Shown: positions 1 to 11,514, counted from the first letter of the stretch. The stretch: 64,000 bases of DNA from Heliocidaris erythrogramma (GCA_025617745.1 CM046870.1:29221927-29285926); one strand, 5' to 3'. Numbers and translations are program-made. Notes: generated from the sequence alone by a model not told the origin.

Positions 1-945
1 CTGATCATGTGAATATGTCTTATTTATCCAAAGCTAATTGCATGAGTTCTGAAGAAAATTCCTTTTAATCTTGACGAAAATTGATGATATGGATATAATA
101 ATGTTCGAGTAGAATATCCATGCATAGACCTAGAGGGAGCGATTTGATCTTGCCATGTTTCTGCGGTTTATTAATACTCAGAGTAACATCCATAATAGCG
201 GTTCGTCCCCTGTAAAGGATGCAATAATGAGAAAAAATGAATTTGTCATTTTATTTTCAGGGGGATTATGGTCCCCTTATATGGGTCTTGGGAGGACCGA
301 CGGATTGACTTCCCCCCCTACTACCGCCCCCCCCCCCTCCAGCTCCCCCCATTCCATTGTCATCCCATCACCCCCAGGGCGAGGGGAGAAGGGATTAATA
401 TCATTATACGTATTCATAATCATTATGGAAATATTTTCGAAGGAATTTTCTTCTTATCAGATTTTCGTGTCAAATTACCGGTAGCGAACGTCGTGAAACA
501 TACACACTAAACTGTGTGTGTGACCATGAAGCTTCAAAATGATGTAACTCTATACCTGTATGATGACCTGTACACGTACGTGCGAACGATCTAACACGTG
601 TGTATAATACTGTACTGTACACTGAAGCCATGCGGATATATGGCCATGCTGTTCTTTGGCATAGCTCCCCTTCACAGGGAAAGGTATATGGGTTGGCTGG
701 GCCTGAAGCTACAAACCCGCTTCATGGGTTGGTAGAATTATTAGGCCTACTCCCTGCGGAAATTCAATGTTTAAAAATGAATTTATGAAATATGGACGGG
801 ACGTCAGCCCTCAAGAAGTGCCTCCCACCACCCTAAGAACCCTTCCCCACCCGTGGGTACCAAAAGGCGGGGACCGAAAGGGCCAGGGGAGGAGCCTATT
901 TGAACCAAAAAAAGAGCCCGAAATCCTTAGTGTATTATATTATAA

Positions 946-969
946 GATATATATATATATATATATATT
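946..969. repeat. (TA)n at the centre of the palindrome
   Basis: A run of alternating A and T sits at the symmetry axis of the 2.2-kb inverted repeat and would form the hairpin tip. Confidence 0.9.
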
Positions 970-1411
970 ACGCTAAGGATTTGGGGCCTTTTTTTGGTTC
1001 GAATAGGCGTCTCCCCTGGCCCTTTCGGTCCCACCTTTTGGTACCCACGGGCGGGGAATGGTTCTTAGAGTGGTAGAAGGAACTTCTAAAGGGCTGACGT
1101 GCCGTCCATATTTCATAAATTCATTTATAAACATTGAATTTTCGGAGGGAGTAATAATTCTGCCAACCCATGAAGCTGGTTTGTAGCTTCATGCCCAACC
1201 CATAGCCTTTACCTGTGAAGGGGCGAAACCTCAATTGGTGTATTGCCAAATTAGAACAGCGTGACGACTTCAAGGCCATATCCGCATGTATGGCTTCAAT
1301 GTATACGACGCAACACACGTGTTATTCGTTCGCACAACGCACAAGCACATGTACAGGTACGGTACTATTTTTCACGCGTAGAGTTATACATACACACAGT
1401 TTAGTGTGTAT

Positions 1412-1753
1412 GTAACTTTATGGTTTCACGGTGGTCTCCGGGGGGGGGGGGGGGGGGGGGGGATGTCTCATTGAGGCCGGTACATCATCCACGTGCAAAC
1501 GGGTACGTACCCTTTTTATCCGTTTGCACGTGGATGGGGGAAAATGGCCTTCATACCTTTGGAAAGATGTTATTTTATATCGCCTCAATTCATTCCATTA
1601 TATGACAGAATAAACCGATATGTAGACATCATTCGGGGGATGGGCTGTGTAGGAGATCACGCCACTTAGGAATATCGGTTGCAATGGGTGTAAAGAAGGA
1701 GCCACCCCCCAAAAAAAAACACAAAACAAAACAAAACAAAACAAATAAAAAAT
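1412..1753. other. Segment present only in the right arm of the palindrome
   Basis: The pairing partner shifts by about 280 bases across this interval: the sum of paired coordinates goes from about 1911 to about 2190. It is therefore an insertion in the right arm or a deletion in the left. It holds a 23-base G run (1440-1462), a 15-bp perfect hairpin (1487-1501 with 1521-1535) and an (AAAAC)n stretch near 1720-1745. Confidence 0.65.
1487..1535. repeat. Hairpin with 15-bp perfect stem
   Basis: ATCCACGTGCAAACG at 1487-1501 is exactly complementary to 1521-1535, with a 19-base loop. It lies inside the right-arm-only segment of the palindrome. Confidence 0.85.
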
Positions 1754-2295
1754 CAGAAAATATTTGCACTATGATATGAATACGTATAGGATATTAATCC
1801 CTTCTCCCCTCGCGCTGGGGGTGACGGGATGCCAATGGAATGGGGGGGGGGGGGGGGGGGGGGTAGTAGGGAAAAGTCAATCCGTCGGTCCTCCCAAGAC
1901 CCATATAAGGGGGCCATAATCGCCCTGAAAATAAAATGACAATAAATTCATTTTTTCTCATTTTTGCATCCTTTACAGGGGATGTACCGCTAATTATGCA
2001 TGTTATGTTTTCATGGACTTAATTTTTCTGAGTATTAAACCATAGAAACATGGCAAGATCAAATCGCTCCCTCTAGCTCTATGCATGGATATATTATATC
2101 CATATCATTTAGTCTTCATCAAGATGAAAATGTATTTTCTTCAGAAATCATGCAAGATTTGGATAAATAACACATACTCACATGTTGTAAATACTTCCTG
2201 GTAAAAAAAATAACACTTTACCCGACTTTTTTTAAAATTCACTTGATTACTGTGACAAATATACGGTACGGTGATTAATCATAGACACAGCTAGC

Positions 2296-2327
2296 GCCCG
2301 TGGATGTCCACGGGCTGCTTCTGCTAG

Positions 2328-2357
<30 letters not shown>
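2296..2357. repeat. GC hairpin followed by a (TA)n tract
   Basis: GCCCGTGGA (2296-2304) and its exact complement (2307-2315) flank a 2-base loop. A (TA)n run follows at 2328-2357. This is just outside the large palindrome. Confidence 0.75.
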
Positions 2358-2362
<5 letters not shown>

Positions 2363-3813
2363 AGAACATAAAAGTGTGAGAAGGTACTAATACTGAAAGT
2401 AATAAGAACACATGGTCTTTAGCCATATACATGCACTACACATCAAAGGTCCAAATGTCTTAGTTCAATCCAATATTTAGATTTATGATTACATAAATAC
2501 AAAAGAAGAAAAGGATGAAAAGCCTTGAAGTAATGGGAGTGACTGCTTAAACCGTACTATTCTATTTTAATCGGATATAAGAGGATTAACATTTCACACC
2601 CCCACACACACACCCACATATATATAGTGTATAAAGATATAGCTTTACACACCCTTGAATAAATTTAAGACTTAAAGGGAAAAAAGTAAATATTAATTGT
2701 TATTTCCGAATGACGTAAAGCTATTACGCCAGTCCTCGCGGGAGAATAAACAAAAGGATTAAATACCAATATGCTATCCCGCAGAACGTATAAAACGAAT
2801 CAATTGTGTACTTTATACAGAATAATGGATGAAAGGGTTTTGCCGTGCATCTATACTCATTATAGTTGGTGAAAATGCAATTTTTACAAAATAATAATTG
2901 TTCTACACTCTGTTAATACTTGTTAATACTCCAAGTAAATCTTATAACAAGAGCTTGAAGATTCAAACCGTATAAATTTAAAATTTCACATGATAGACAG
3001 ATAGAGGCTAACAATTTTTGAGGGATTAGAAAAATTTGCATTGCCATTTTACTGGCTCGCCCTGAATGTCACTTTACTCTCTTACAACCAGTGATCTCAA
3101 TATGTTTAAGTTCTGGAAATGAATCAGGGATTATTTTGGATTCGTTTTTCATTCCATCCCTATTTCCATGGCAAATCAAAGAAAATGGACTGACAATTCA
3201 ACTTCAATTTCAATTCCGGTTGCCATGGCAAACTATCGTTATTGACCCACTTGTCTGAGAAGGCGATTGGTAATTGATTAGAGAGGCAGAGAACCAAGCC
3301 TATGTGATTTTCTGAAACAGATGAGTCCAGGGACCGTTCCTACTGGCACTTCAATACTTCCTTCTGCATGTATGGCAAGCCGTATCAAGACCCATTTTAC
3401 TTCTCTCTCACCACGCTGCATATGATCAGTCAGAGAGACAGTCGTTAGTGAAGGACAAATGAATGTCCTCCAATAACTGTACAAGTTTCGCATCAGTGAA
3501 CACTTGCAAACCGTTCAGAAACGCTGCGCGCTGCTTTATATGCTTGTATACGATTTGACTTATATATCTTTTTGAAAAACCGTCAAAAATCCGCAAGAAA
3601 ATATGTGCAAACTGGTTTTTCACAGATTGCGGTGAGAAGTCTTTTTTAAGGTATTTTTTCGGGTGCATGTCGGTAAACTTTATATAAAAGATCAGCTTCA
3701 AATAATTTTTCTCCAAAGAACTATTTTCAAATTGCAAAACAGTATGAATGAATGTAATATCAAGCCGGTTAAAGTAGACTACTTGTCGGACCCGTACCCG
3801 AACCCACGCGCAC
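2358..3813. other. No supported gene
   Basis: AT-rich sequence. The longest frame (3426-3737, minus, about 100 codons) opens at a TTG, not an ATG, and has no clean splice sites. I do not call it. Confidence 0.5.
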
Positions 3814-3838
3814 GAAACCCAAGTCCGACTTGGGTTTC
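3814..3838. repeat. 25-base perfect palindrome
   Basis: GAAACCCAAGTC (3814-3825) and its exact complement (3827-3838) flank a single C. The surroundings (3780-3850) are unusually GC-rich for this part of the window, and an 18-base G run follows at 3922-3939. Confidence 0.9.
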
Positions 3839-4054
3839 AGTTTGCACATTGACGCGGGAAAGGCCTCAAAACCGCTGCTGCAAAATATAAACCGTTTTGT
3901 GTGTAAATGAATGGCAAGTGCGGGGGGGGGGGGGGGGGGTAAAAAAACCCAAACTGCCACAACAGTGGCACCTAAGCTAACTTACTTATCTCCGTGTCAT
4001 AAGGTACACATTAACGTGCAGCGCACAACACGCATAAGGGCTCGTTGACATATG

Positions 4055-4083
4055 CCGCGGTAAACCGCTGCGATTTACCGCGG
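4055..4083. repeat. Hairpin CCGCGGTAAA / TTTACCGCGG
   Basis: Exact 10-bp arms at 4055-4064 and 4074-4083 with a 9-base loop. GC-rich within AT-rich flanks, possibly the core of a small degraded inverted-repeat element. Confidence 0.8.
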
Positions 4084-5707
4084 GGTTTTATTATTAGAGC
4101 GTGGTATCCAAAATGTACAGAGCAAAACATCGGTCTCCTAGTTATATGGATAATAAGTGCCAAACTACGTGTACAACGGGGATCAGAGAGTTAGAAAGTG
4201 CACAGAAATCGAAACATTACCATATCAACCAATACAAAATATAAGATGGGTCCTCAAAACAATTGATTTCCTGCGATATTTAAAAAAGAAGAAAATAATG
4301 TCGTTCATTTTATCTTCACGTATTTCTCTGAAAAGATTTGCAGGTATGTGCCTCATTATTGATTGAGAAACGATTTTTCCACGAGCCTCTGCTATTCAGC
4401 GGTTAGTTAACAGTCTTTTCGAAAGCTCATCAAAGATTCCTCTTTGTGCATTTGAATGAAAGCATGAAATTGGCCCCGTTTAGATAAGCCCTGAATTGCC
4501 TAAAAATTTGATAACATATGCATATTACATTTAACAACTTCCGTCGGCGACCTGCCAGGGCTTGTGGGCTTAGGCGGTATGAAGTCCTGTATCCAACATT
4601 ATGATTAATTAATGGTTACCTTTTGCAATAATGTTCATTTTCTGAGTCGATATATTGAGTTACTTCCTGAATAACTGTATGCGTGACTTGAATTTGTTTA
4701 TATTGTGTCTCTTTGTGGTCATATAGAATCTTCCCTCTGTCTCTCTGTCCACCATTGACGATAATGGAAACGGCTAACAGAAATGACAATATCATGTAGC
4801 TATACAAATGAGGCAAACTGATTTATAAAGTATAGACTTGAAGGCTTATAATCAATAGTCGTGCAGTAGATTAAAGAATAATTTTGAGCAGGTTTCTTTG
4901 GCTTTTTAATAACATAAGATCGATAACAATTCACCCGAAATGAATGCAAATCAAGGGATATGGCTACAGGTGAATGATGAGCGCTAACGTCACTGACGCC
5001 CATCTTTGTTCTATCACATTATTAAGTGAGGCAGAGTATATTATCACCGTTTCAAGATATATCATTTATGACGCAAATGCACAAATACATCATTCTAATT
5101 TCAAACTGCTGATACAATGAGTACTCTGAGCTTGAGCCTTGAGTAAATACTTAATCAAGAGGAGATCGTATCGTAAAGACGTGATTGTATATTTATATTC
5201 ATGTCACAACCCATTTATTAAACCGAATATCATTCAATCTATATACCTGTAGCGTGTATAATGATATATTCTCAGCAGCTGTATTAATATTGCAAGAAGC
5301 GCGATATTGGAATTGTGCATCCTATATGATATAGATTGAAAGAATGATTATTAACCATGAGTGTAAAGAATACGGAAGTGAAAAACAATCCAAAATTAGT
5401 TTTTTTTTTCGTTTAAGAATATTCATTTTACAAAAAAATAAAACAAAAAAAAACCCCATGAAAACAATCCGACCCTAAATGATATTTTACACGTATATAA
5501 CAAGAAGAAATAGTAAGTTCATATCTTACCTTGACTACTCTTCTAGTCGGAGTGGCAAGGGAGGTAATAACTGACATTTTGTTTTTCAAAGTTTGTTGGT
5601 TCTTAAATAGAAAGGTTTAAGTTGAAGTATAATTGTTGCGCATTATTATTCTTTTTATTCTTGTATTTTACAATAGGGATTTCACATTAAAAACTATATT
5701 TGACATA
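4084..5707. other. No supported gene
   Basis: AT-rich, frames are short, and no recognisable repeat, RNA gene or splice-bounded frame was found. Confidence 0.5.
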
Positions 5708-5955
5708 TCCTCATATTTCAAATATTAGTTGGAATAGTTTTAAAACTATGGGCAAAAGTTTCATGCTGCATGTATGTGTAGTCCCATATAGGCACATATA
5801 TGTGTCGTGATTGTTCTCTATATTTGATTACCAGCAACATTGAGTTAATCTGTTTTAATTTTAATGATTGCCAAATCTCGCAATATACAGTTATGTTTAT
5901 GTACTGCACAATGCAGTCACATGACTTACACTCAATTTTATCTTTACTCGTCAGA
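5708..5955 (+). mobile_element. Decayed copy of the TTAA-ended MITE family
   Basis: Aligns by eye with the complete copies at 14218-14612 and 38973-39350. Shared blocks include GTAGTCCCATATA, CAGCAACATTGAGT, the ATTCCAAAACCT-like block (here diverged) and ATATACA. Both ends are lost. No coding capacity. Confidence 0.6.
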
Positions 5956-7328
5956 GAGAGAGAGAGAGGGAGAGGGCGGGGGGGGCGGGGGCTCGAAAGA
6001 TATGACGAATTCTTTGTAATAGGTTTATTTTTCCCTTAGGACCCGCTAAAATGGCAAAAAACAAGTTTAGACCAATATTGTGTTTGCCAATTTGGAAGTA
6101 AACGCATACATATTTGTTAATCATCCGTGATCAAACATTGCCTACTAATATGTTGTGTATCAGAGTAGCATCTCCGACCCATATTCAAGACGGTGGAGGG
6201 GGGGGGGGGGGGACATTTGTGGTAAGCATACAGGCAAATTAACTTATGTGATATCAAAACAGAACTCATGTAGCTCACTGGCGCTTAATCAGTCAGTAAC
6301 ATTATCTACACGACGCTTACGGTATTGAAACATGCATGCTACAAGACTGAAACCTGTAGGAGCTGATTACTGATGAAAACTGTCACCAATATGTCCCCTG
6401 TCAATGTTCATGTTCAATGGAAGCTCAGTGTCAATCCCACCAATAATCCAAGACTTCGAACAAAACAAAAATATTGAGAAAGCTTGAAACGAAACCTGGG
6501 TAGAATATTCTTAGAATCTCAGAGTTCGTAATAAACATGCTAGAAAAGTGTATTATGGATACATATAGACACGTAACCATTATGATAGGTCATGGAAAAC
6601 TCTTATTTACAAAAAGATAGGTGGACATGCAGAAGAGAAAGGAATGAGAAAGCAGTTCTGGACGCAATGTTGTTTGCTGTGGCCCATCTTATTCACAAAT
6701 TCGATTTGCATTTCAATGTACTTCAATCAACCGTAATGAATAGAATAACTTATCAAAAAATCAAACTGCCAATCGCCTTAGGCACACCATAATATCTATT
6801 CGACTTTCGCATTAAAGTACTATATGGATATGATACTGGCGTGACGCTGTGCTGTATATTTTCTATTCAAAATGACTGGTAAACACAAAGTAAATGAGCA
6901 GCCCTTTCTGCGTTCTATTAAAACGCTATTTGTTAAGGGCAGGAACTATTGATCCTATGATCGGAACAAGGTCGTATTTATTCAACAAAGCAGATGGAAA
7001 TCTGAGCCTTATTCGACTATTTTTGTGAGAGGTTTGCGCATTTGAACAAACTCTGGTTTTAAGATGTAGCTGTCTTTGAATGATCGAAATGATACGGCCC
7101 TGACGGCAGTGGTCCAATCAAAATAAAAACAAGAAACATATAAACAAAAAAGAAAAGAAAAGAAAACAAAATATCATCTGCATAGTGATTACGCATTTGA
7201 TATGTGTTTGAAAGTCGCTTTGAAAAAGAGAGGGTTTGAAACCACAATAAAAGCTTAAGTTGTTTTCTGTCAAAAGACACCAATACAAGTTCACCCTGTT
7301 TTTGCTTTCTTCGCACTTTGCCTTTATA
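5956..7328. other. No supported gene; GA tract and G run
   Basis: Contains a short GA/G-rich stretch (5954-5992) and a 15-base G run (6198-6212). No coding frame with supporting signals was seen. Confidence 0.5.
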
Positions 7329-7541
7329 CTAACGACGTATTTGATTTATTTGCGCCCCAGTATTTTCGAGTTTTGACGCTTTGCCTTCGAAATTGAATCC
7401 GTTCGTGTTGCTTCCTGAAGAACGGGGTGTGGGTAATTCATGACTTGCACGCGTAAATACAGGTACTGCTTGTCTTCTGAGGAGGCCGCCTCGGTCGCAG
7501 ACGAAACCCTCCAAATGAGCGTTTAATTTCACTTTGGAGTG

Positions 7542-7730
7542 CTAACAAGAGCAGGGCATGCCCTGTCGACACAAACCCGACCCCTTGTTTTGGCTTGAAG
7601 AGGTGCCACGGTTTTGGTTAGGACCGTGATAAGCTGGGTTTGCTGCCGGCGAAGACGTATTGCTCCTGCTTCTCAGTATGGTATCATGGCGGTGGAGGGT
7701 TGCTAGCCCGTCGCGAGGACATTTGGAGAT
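7542..7730 (-). CDS. Candidate 3' coding exon, unknown product
   Basis: On the minus strand a CAG acceptor-like site (just above 7730) precedes an open frame of 62 codons ending in TAG at 7542-7544. The peptide is Ser/Asn/Gly-rich and hydrophilic, with a Cys-rich end (GLCRQGMPCSC). After the TAG the same frame stays open for about 70 more codons, down to 7329. GC content here is clearly above the flanks. It could be a terminal exon, an exon broken by one stop, or chance. No homology is recognised and no start codon or partner exon was found. Confidence 0.2.
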   Translation of the reverse strand: MSKCPRDGLATLHRHDTILRSRSNTSSPAANPAYHGPNQNRGTSSSQNKGSGLCRQGMPCSC

Positions 7731-7776
7731 CTGATTTTTCTTCGGTTGCAAGTAGTGATTGGAAGAAGGGGATCGA

Positions 7777-7798
7777 AAGAGAGAGAGAGGGGGGGGGG

Positions 7799-7842
<44 letters not shown>

Positions 7843-7845
7843 GAG
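7777..7845. repeat. (GA)n microsatellite with a G run
   Basis: Alternating GA, interrupted by GGGGGGGGGG. The long Leu/Ser-rich or Glu/Arg-rich frames across it are artefacts of the repeat. Confidence 0.95.
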
Positions 7846-8911
7846 TAGGTAAGACTGAAGAAAGATAAAGGAAAGAGAGACACTCTAAACTGTAAGAACA
7901 GAAGGAAGAATTTATCATCTATGTGTTAATAGGAATTTAAGTTAACTTTTGCAATATAGCTTAAAGTAGACGCTATAAATTGTGAGATCAAAACGAGTAG
8001 TTTTCTTCGTATTCATAGATATCAATTTTTCTATTCTGTCGACCCTGGCCTTAATTCAAATTCCACCCTATATAAGTAAATGAGAATACATCAATCTTCC
8101 TATTTTTGGAGGAAATCATTCTAATCTGCCGACCCTAACCTACAAATCGAAAGTTCAAGGCTGAAGCACTATCTGACCTTCAAAACCACCCCACCAGCAT
8201 GCACTTCATCAAGATCGTATTTTTCCCTTTCGAAAAGAAAACCGAATGGTCTTCTTCGACTTTTTGCACAACTTTCCGCTCTAGCTAAAGGCATCAATAT
8301 AACTTCTTTGAGCCGCCTCAACGATCAATACCATCACTCGGTTGTAAATAATGACAATTTATTGGCCTCTGGACAAAATCATTTCTGATTTGTTGCTTCA
8401 GTCAAGTGTGTCGTTCCTGTATTTGGTGTTGAAATCACGGCGGCGGTAGAAACAGCGGGGCTGCACATGTCATTACAGTACACATGCTATTCAATAACGT
8501 GACAAATTTGCAGTGATATTTACAGGTACCTCCTTCTTTTTGCAGCTCTAAATTTTGAAGTTGTGTGAGTCAAAAGCAAGATTGTCATTTGAGACCTTGA
8601 AATTTCATAGGCAGTATCTGCATGATGTCTACTGAACTTGTGCAAAGTTTCGCGGAAATTTGTGTAAGTCTGAAAAAGGGATGAAGTACCTTTAAAGTTT
8701 TTCTTCTAGCTGAATATCTCCCAAATACCGAAAATGTCCTCAGGCACTTAATTTACAGCATCTTTTTTTGTTAATACATGTCGTCGCTTCTCGTTACTTA
8801 CATGTACATAAAGAAGCAAAGAGCACTAGTGTCACTAAACTGGGGCTAAATGTACATGGCGTCTGAGGGCAATCTCGTCAACATTAATGAAATTGTTTAT
8901 TTATTGAACAG

Positions 8912-9020
8912 GTTCATCAGGATGATGAATCATGTGAATTACCTCTGAGACACATCCAAAAAAGATTTTTACCTGTGATAGTTCCGATGTCTATGATCCG
9001 CCAGTACATGTCTGAGGAAG
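8912..9020 (+). CDS. Candidate internal coding exon (109 nt)
   Basis: An acceptor-like TTATTTATTGAACAG ends at 8911 and a good donor GAAG|GTAATCTG follows 9020. One frame is fully open for 36 codons. The peptide starts VHQDDESCELPLRHIQKRFL and ends RQYMSEE; this mix of charged and hydrophobic residues looks coding rather than random. The KRFL-x-V-x-V-P pattern loosely recalls the start of the ubiquitin-like RAWUL fold of Polycomb RING-finger proteins, but that is a weak inference and I do not name the gene. No neighbouring exon could be joined. A DNA element begins only 30 bases downstream, inside what would be the next intron. Confidence 0.3.
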
Positions 9021-9049
9021 GTAATCTGAATCGATATTCATTCATTAAA

Positions 9050-10420
9050 GTAGTCACCCGAAGAGTCAAAAGTGTTTTGAATTGCTGCAAAATTCATATC
9101 ACTACGAAGGGGAAGCTTTACTGATTAGGTATAACAACTTCCCTGGTCAAAGTATGTTTGGGGCCAGCAGTAATCATCTTTCAAAAATGGTATTTGTGAG
9201 ATCCAGATTTTCTGCCTTCAGCAGTCCTCCGTGGAGTGTCGCGATGCGTGACGTCACAAGCTTGGCAACATAATGAGAGCTGCTGGCTAAAGCGCGCCGC
9301 ATGCATTGAAAACACACGCAAGTGACGCAATTTACGCATTGATTTTTCGAGACTTAGAGATCAAAATGTCGGTTGTAGACCAGGAAATTGAGCTCAATAT
9401 GGACATAGATATTGGTGAAGAAAGTGATTCAGTTTATAGCAACAGTGATGATGATGATGATGGGGAGGTAGGAGAGACTGAAGGAGAAGAAGGAGTATAT
9501 ACGTAGGCTAGTATAGTAGCCCCGGTACGAGACCTGCCGTACTCGTGCACCTGTATATGTATATATGTAACTTTTTGCAAATTTGTCAGCTGTACACCAG
9601 TGCCTTGTGACTCCTGCTGCAAATATGAAACCATTTTTCGATGAGTGGATGTCAGTCCTACATGTAGATCATAATTAGCTTTTGTCACCCGTGGCAACAG
9701 TATGTTTACGATAGGCCTTCGTGATCATGTCAATTTATTTAATTTTGTAACATTTGGATTTGGTACTGAAAGCCTAAATCTGAAATAAAAATGTGATGAC
9801 AACTTTCTAACAATCCCTGCGGCTGTCTGACAGTCTGAGTGAGTCTGATTATTCTCTCCAAAAATACGAAAGCGAAGAAATCAGTCACAAGACCGTGTGC
9901 TAGGAGGCAACGAAACGTGCAACACCAGCTCCTGATCCCTGATTCCCCGGCCATGCAGGCCCTGAACTCAACTGCACAAGCCGCGATAGCCGATACTACT
10001 AAGCTGAAGTTGTCAAACTCGCGAAATTGGTTTATACTTATAGCCGATCATTGCTTCATAAAAAAATTGAAATAATCACGCAGATATATTCTATAACGTT
10101 TCAAGGTGACACACTCCTGAGTGATAATTATGTCGAATGATATCGAATAATTACAATAAATAGCAGAGGAAAACAAACGTGTACGTGGTAAACAAACGAG
10201 AGTAAACTGGCTGCGTGACGTCACAATTCAGACCTCGCTACGATCGTTGTTTGGCTTGGTTTGGGGGTCTGAGGGGGGTCTTTTAAAATTACATTTTAAG
10301 CCTTTCCAGGATATTTATATGACTTTTCAGCACATCATTTATGTTTTTCAAGTTGTAATCTTTCCATCCATATATAATTTATCACTAATATTCAGTTGTG
10401 AATTTTCTTCGGGTGACTAC
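9050..10420. mobile_element. DNA transposon-like element with 15-bp terminal inverted repeats
   Basis: GTAGTCACCCGAAGA (9050-9064) is exactly inverted at 10406-10420. A TGACGTCAC palindrome with matching flank (GCGTGACGTCACAA) lies 199 bases inside the left end (9249-9257) and 196 bases inside the right end (10216-10224), so the two ends are symmetrical beyond the repeats themselves. The roughly 960-bp interior has one short acidic ORF (9366-9506) and no recognisable transposase, so the element is non-autonomous or decayed. No clear target duplication is visible (left flank TTAAA, right flank CTAAA). Superfamily not assigned. Confidence 0.65.
9366..9506 (+). CDS. Small acidic ORF inside the 9.05-10.42 kb element
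   Basis: A 46-codon frame with an ATG start (MSVVDQEIELNMDIDIGEES) and an Asp/Glu-rich C-terminal half containing DDDDD. It follows the left TGACGTCAC site by about 110 bases, as expected for a first exon driven by that site. It may be the first exon of a transposase whose remainder is deleted, or a chance frame. No catalytic domain. Confidence 0.25.
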   Translation: MSVVDQEIELNMDIDIGEESDSVYSNSDDDDDGEVGETEGEEGVYT

Positions 10421-11215
10421 CTAAAAAAAAACCTTTTGTATTCATGAGCCACCCACCAGTAGTAAAGAGTTTCTTTGTATCAAATCGTCATTTATTATAA
10501 TTTTCTGTGACTATAAATGAGAGGGGGGGGGGGGGGTCATCGTATGCCGGTTCCGCCCTTTTCTGGATACGCCGCAAGGCATATGTATGTTTCTTATGCA
10601 GATCTCTCCACTATTACCCTGGTTATTTCTCTTTGAAACCTGTCGAATTCGGTGGTGTTATGGTCATAAGAGGATATATGCCTTTAGCTATGATGCGGTA
10701 TAGTGAAATATAAAGATAAAATTCCATTCTAAATAACTCGTATCCCTTTGTTCTTTATGCACGTCAAAGGTGCTTTACCTCGGCTTTAAGCTTGGAAAAC
10801 CATTATCAAAACATGAGGCGGATCCTGTTTCAACAAAGAATATGAATGTTTCATCATTCGAATTTAATCCATCTCATGCATTTGCATTTGAATTTCAAAT
10901 CTGAAAGCAACATTATATACAAATCTGTAAAAATCCCAGGGGTTGCACCTCAATATTTCATTTCAGACGGGAATTTAATGTACTGCATTAGACATGACAA
11001 GCTCATAAATCCCTCTTACATACGATAGGAGACAGAGGGATGAAATCATATTCATTTCATGTTATCAATATTTTTTTTTTCCAATGGAAAAACTTTGATT
11101 TCTACAGGAAAAAAAAAACCCTAAAAGGAATCAGATTAAAGGAACAAAAGTCTTGATCATAAGTTTTATTTTCAAAGGTGACTGTTAAAAAGAAATTAAT
11201 ACTTCGAGATATATA
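10421..11215. other. No supported gene; G run
   Basis: Holds a 14-base G run (10523-10536). No supported frame, RNA gene or complete element. Confidence 0.5.
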
Positions 11216-11450
11216 CAGCCCTGGATAAAAATATTAGACCAAGCTTCTGTAATAAGGGTACTATAATATGCAAACAAAATTATAAAAATGATTTGTCTTT
11301 GTATTTCATTGAATAAATACGAAATTCCAGCAATTATACCTTTTATGATTATGATTATGATTTTATGCTTTTATGATATTTTATATCCTTCTGACCACAA
11401 AAATAACACTATCAGTAACCATTCTTGGTCTAATATTTTTTCCATGGCTG
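11216..11450. mobile_element. Tc1/mariner-type MITE, 235 bp
   Basis: Terminal inverted repeats start CAGCC(C/A)TGGA and run to TATTAGACCAAG (11216-11243 and 11424-11450), matching over nearly all positions. TA dinucleotides flank both ends (11214-11215, 11451-11452), the target choice of Tc1/mariner. The termini resemble the CAGCCATGGAAAAAAT ends known for Tc1-like elements. The interior is AT-rich with no transposase. Confidence 0.85.
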
Positions 11451-11514
11451 TATATATACACGCTTGAAAAAAAAGCACTATTAATCTATATAAACAGGTA
11501 TCGTTAATTATATC

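Larger units (their letters stand above)
1..2189. repeat. Large imperfect palindrome (foldback-like), about 2.2 kb
   Basis: The left arm (1 to about 945) reads as the reverse complement of the right arm (about 970 to 2189). Matching landmarks are 20-30 with 2160-2170 (a TTATTTATCCA match), 371-400 with 1791-1820, the CACACACTAAACTGTGTGTG block near 505 with 1389-1411, and 881-890 with 1012-1021. The arms differ by scattered substitutions and small indels. The centre is a (TA)n run of about 24 bases, so there is almost no loop. The match still holds at base 1, so the left boundary may lie outside the window. No long ORF is carried. It could be a foldback transposon, a non-autonomous element with very long inverted ends, or an inverted duplication. 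No target duplication can be checked because the left end is cut. Confidence 0.85.

Noticed and set aside
3426-3737. 103-codon minus-strand frame as a gene (loosely channel-linker-like)
   Set aside because: It opens at TTG, has no clean splice sites, and the resemblance is too weak to name.
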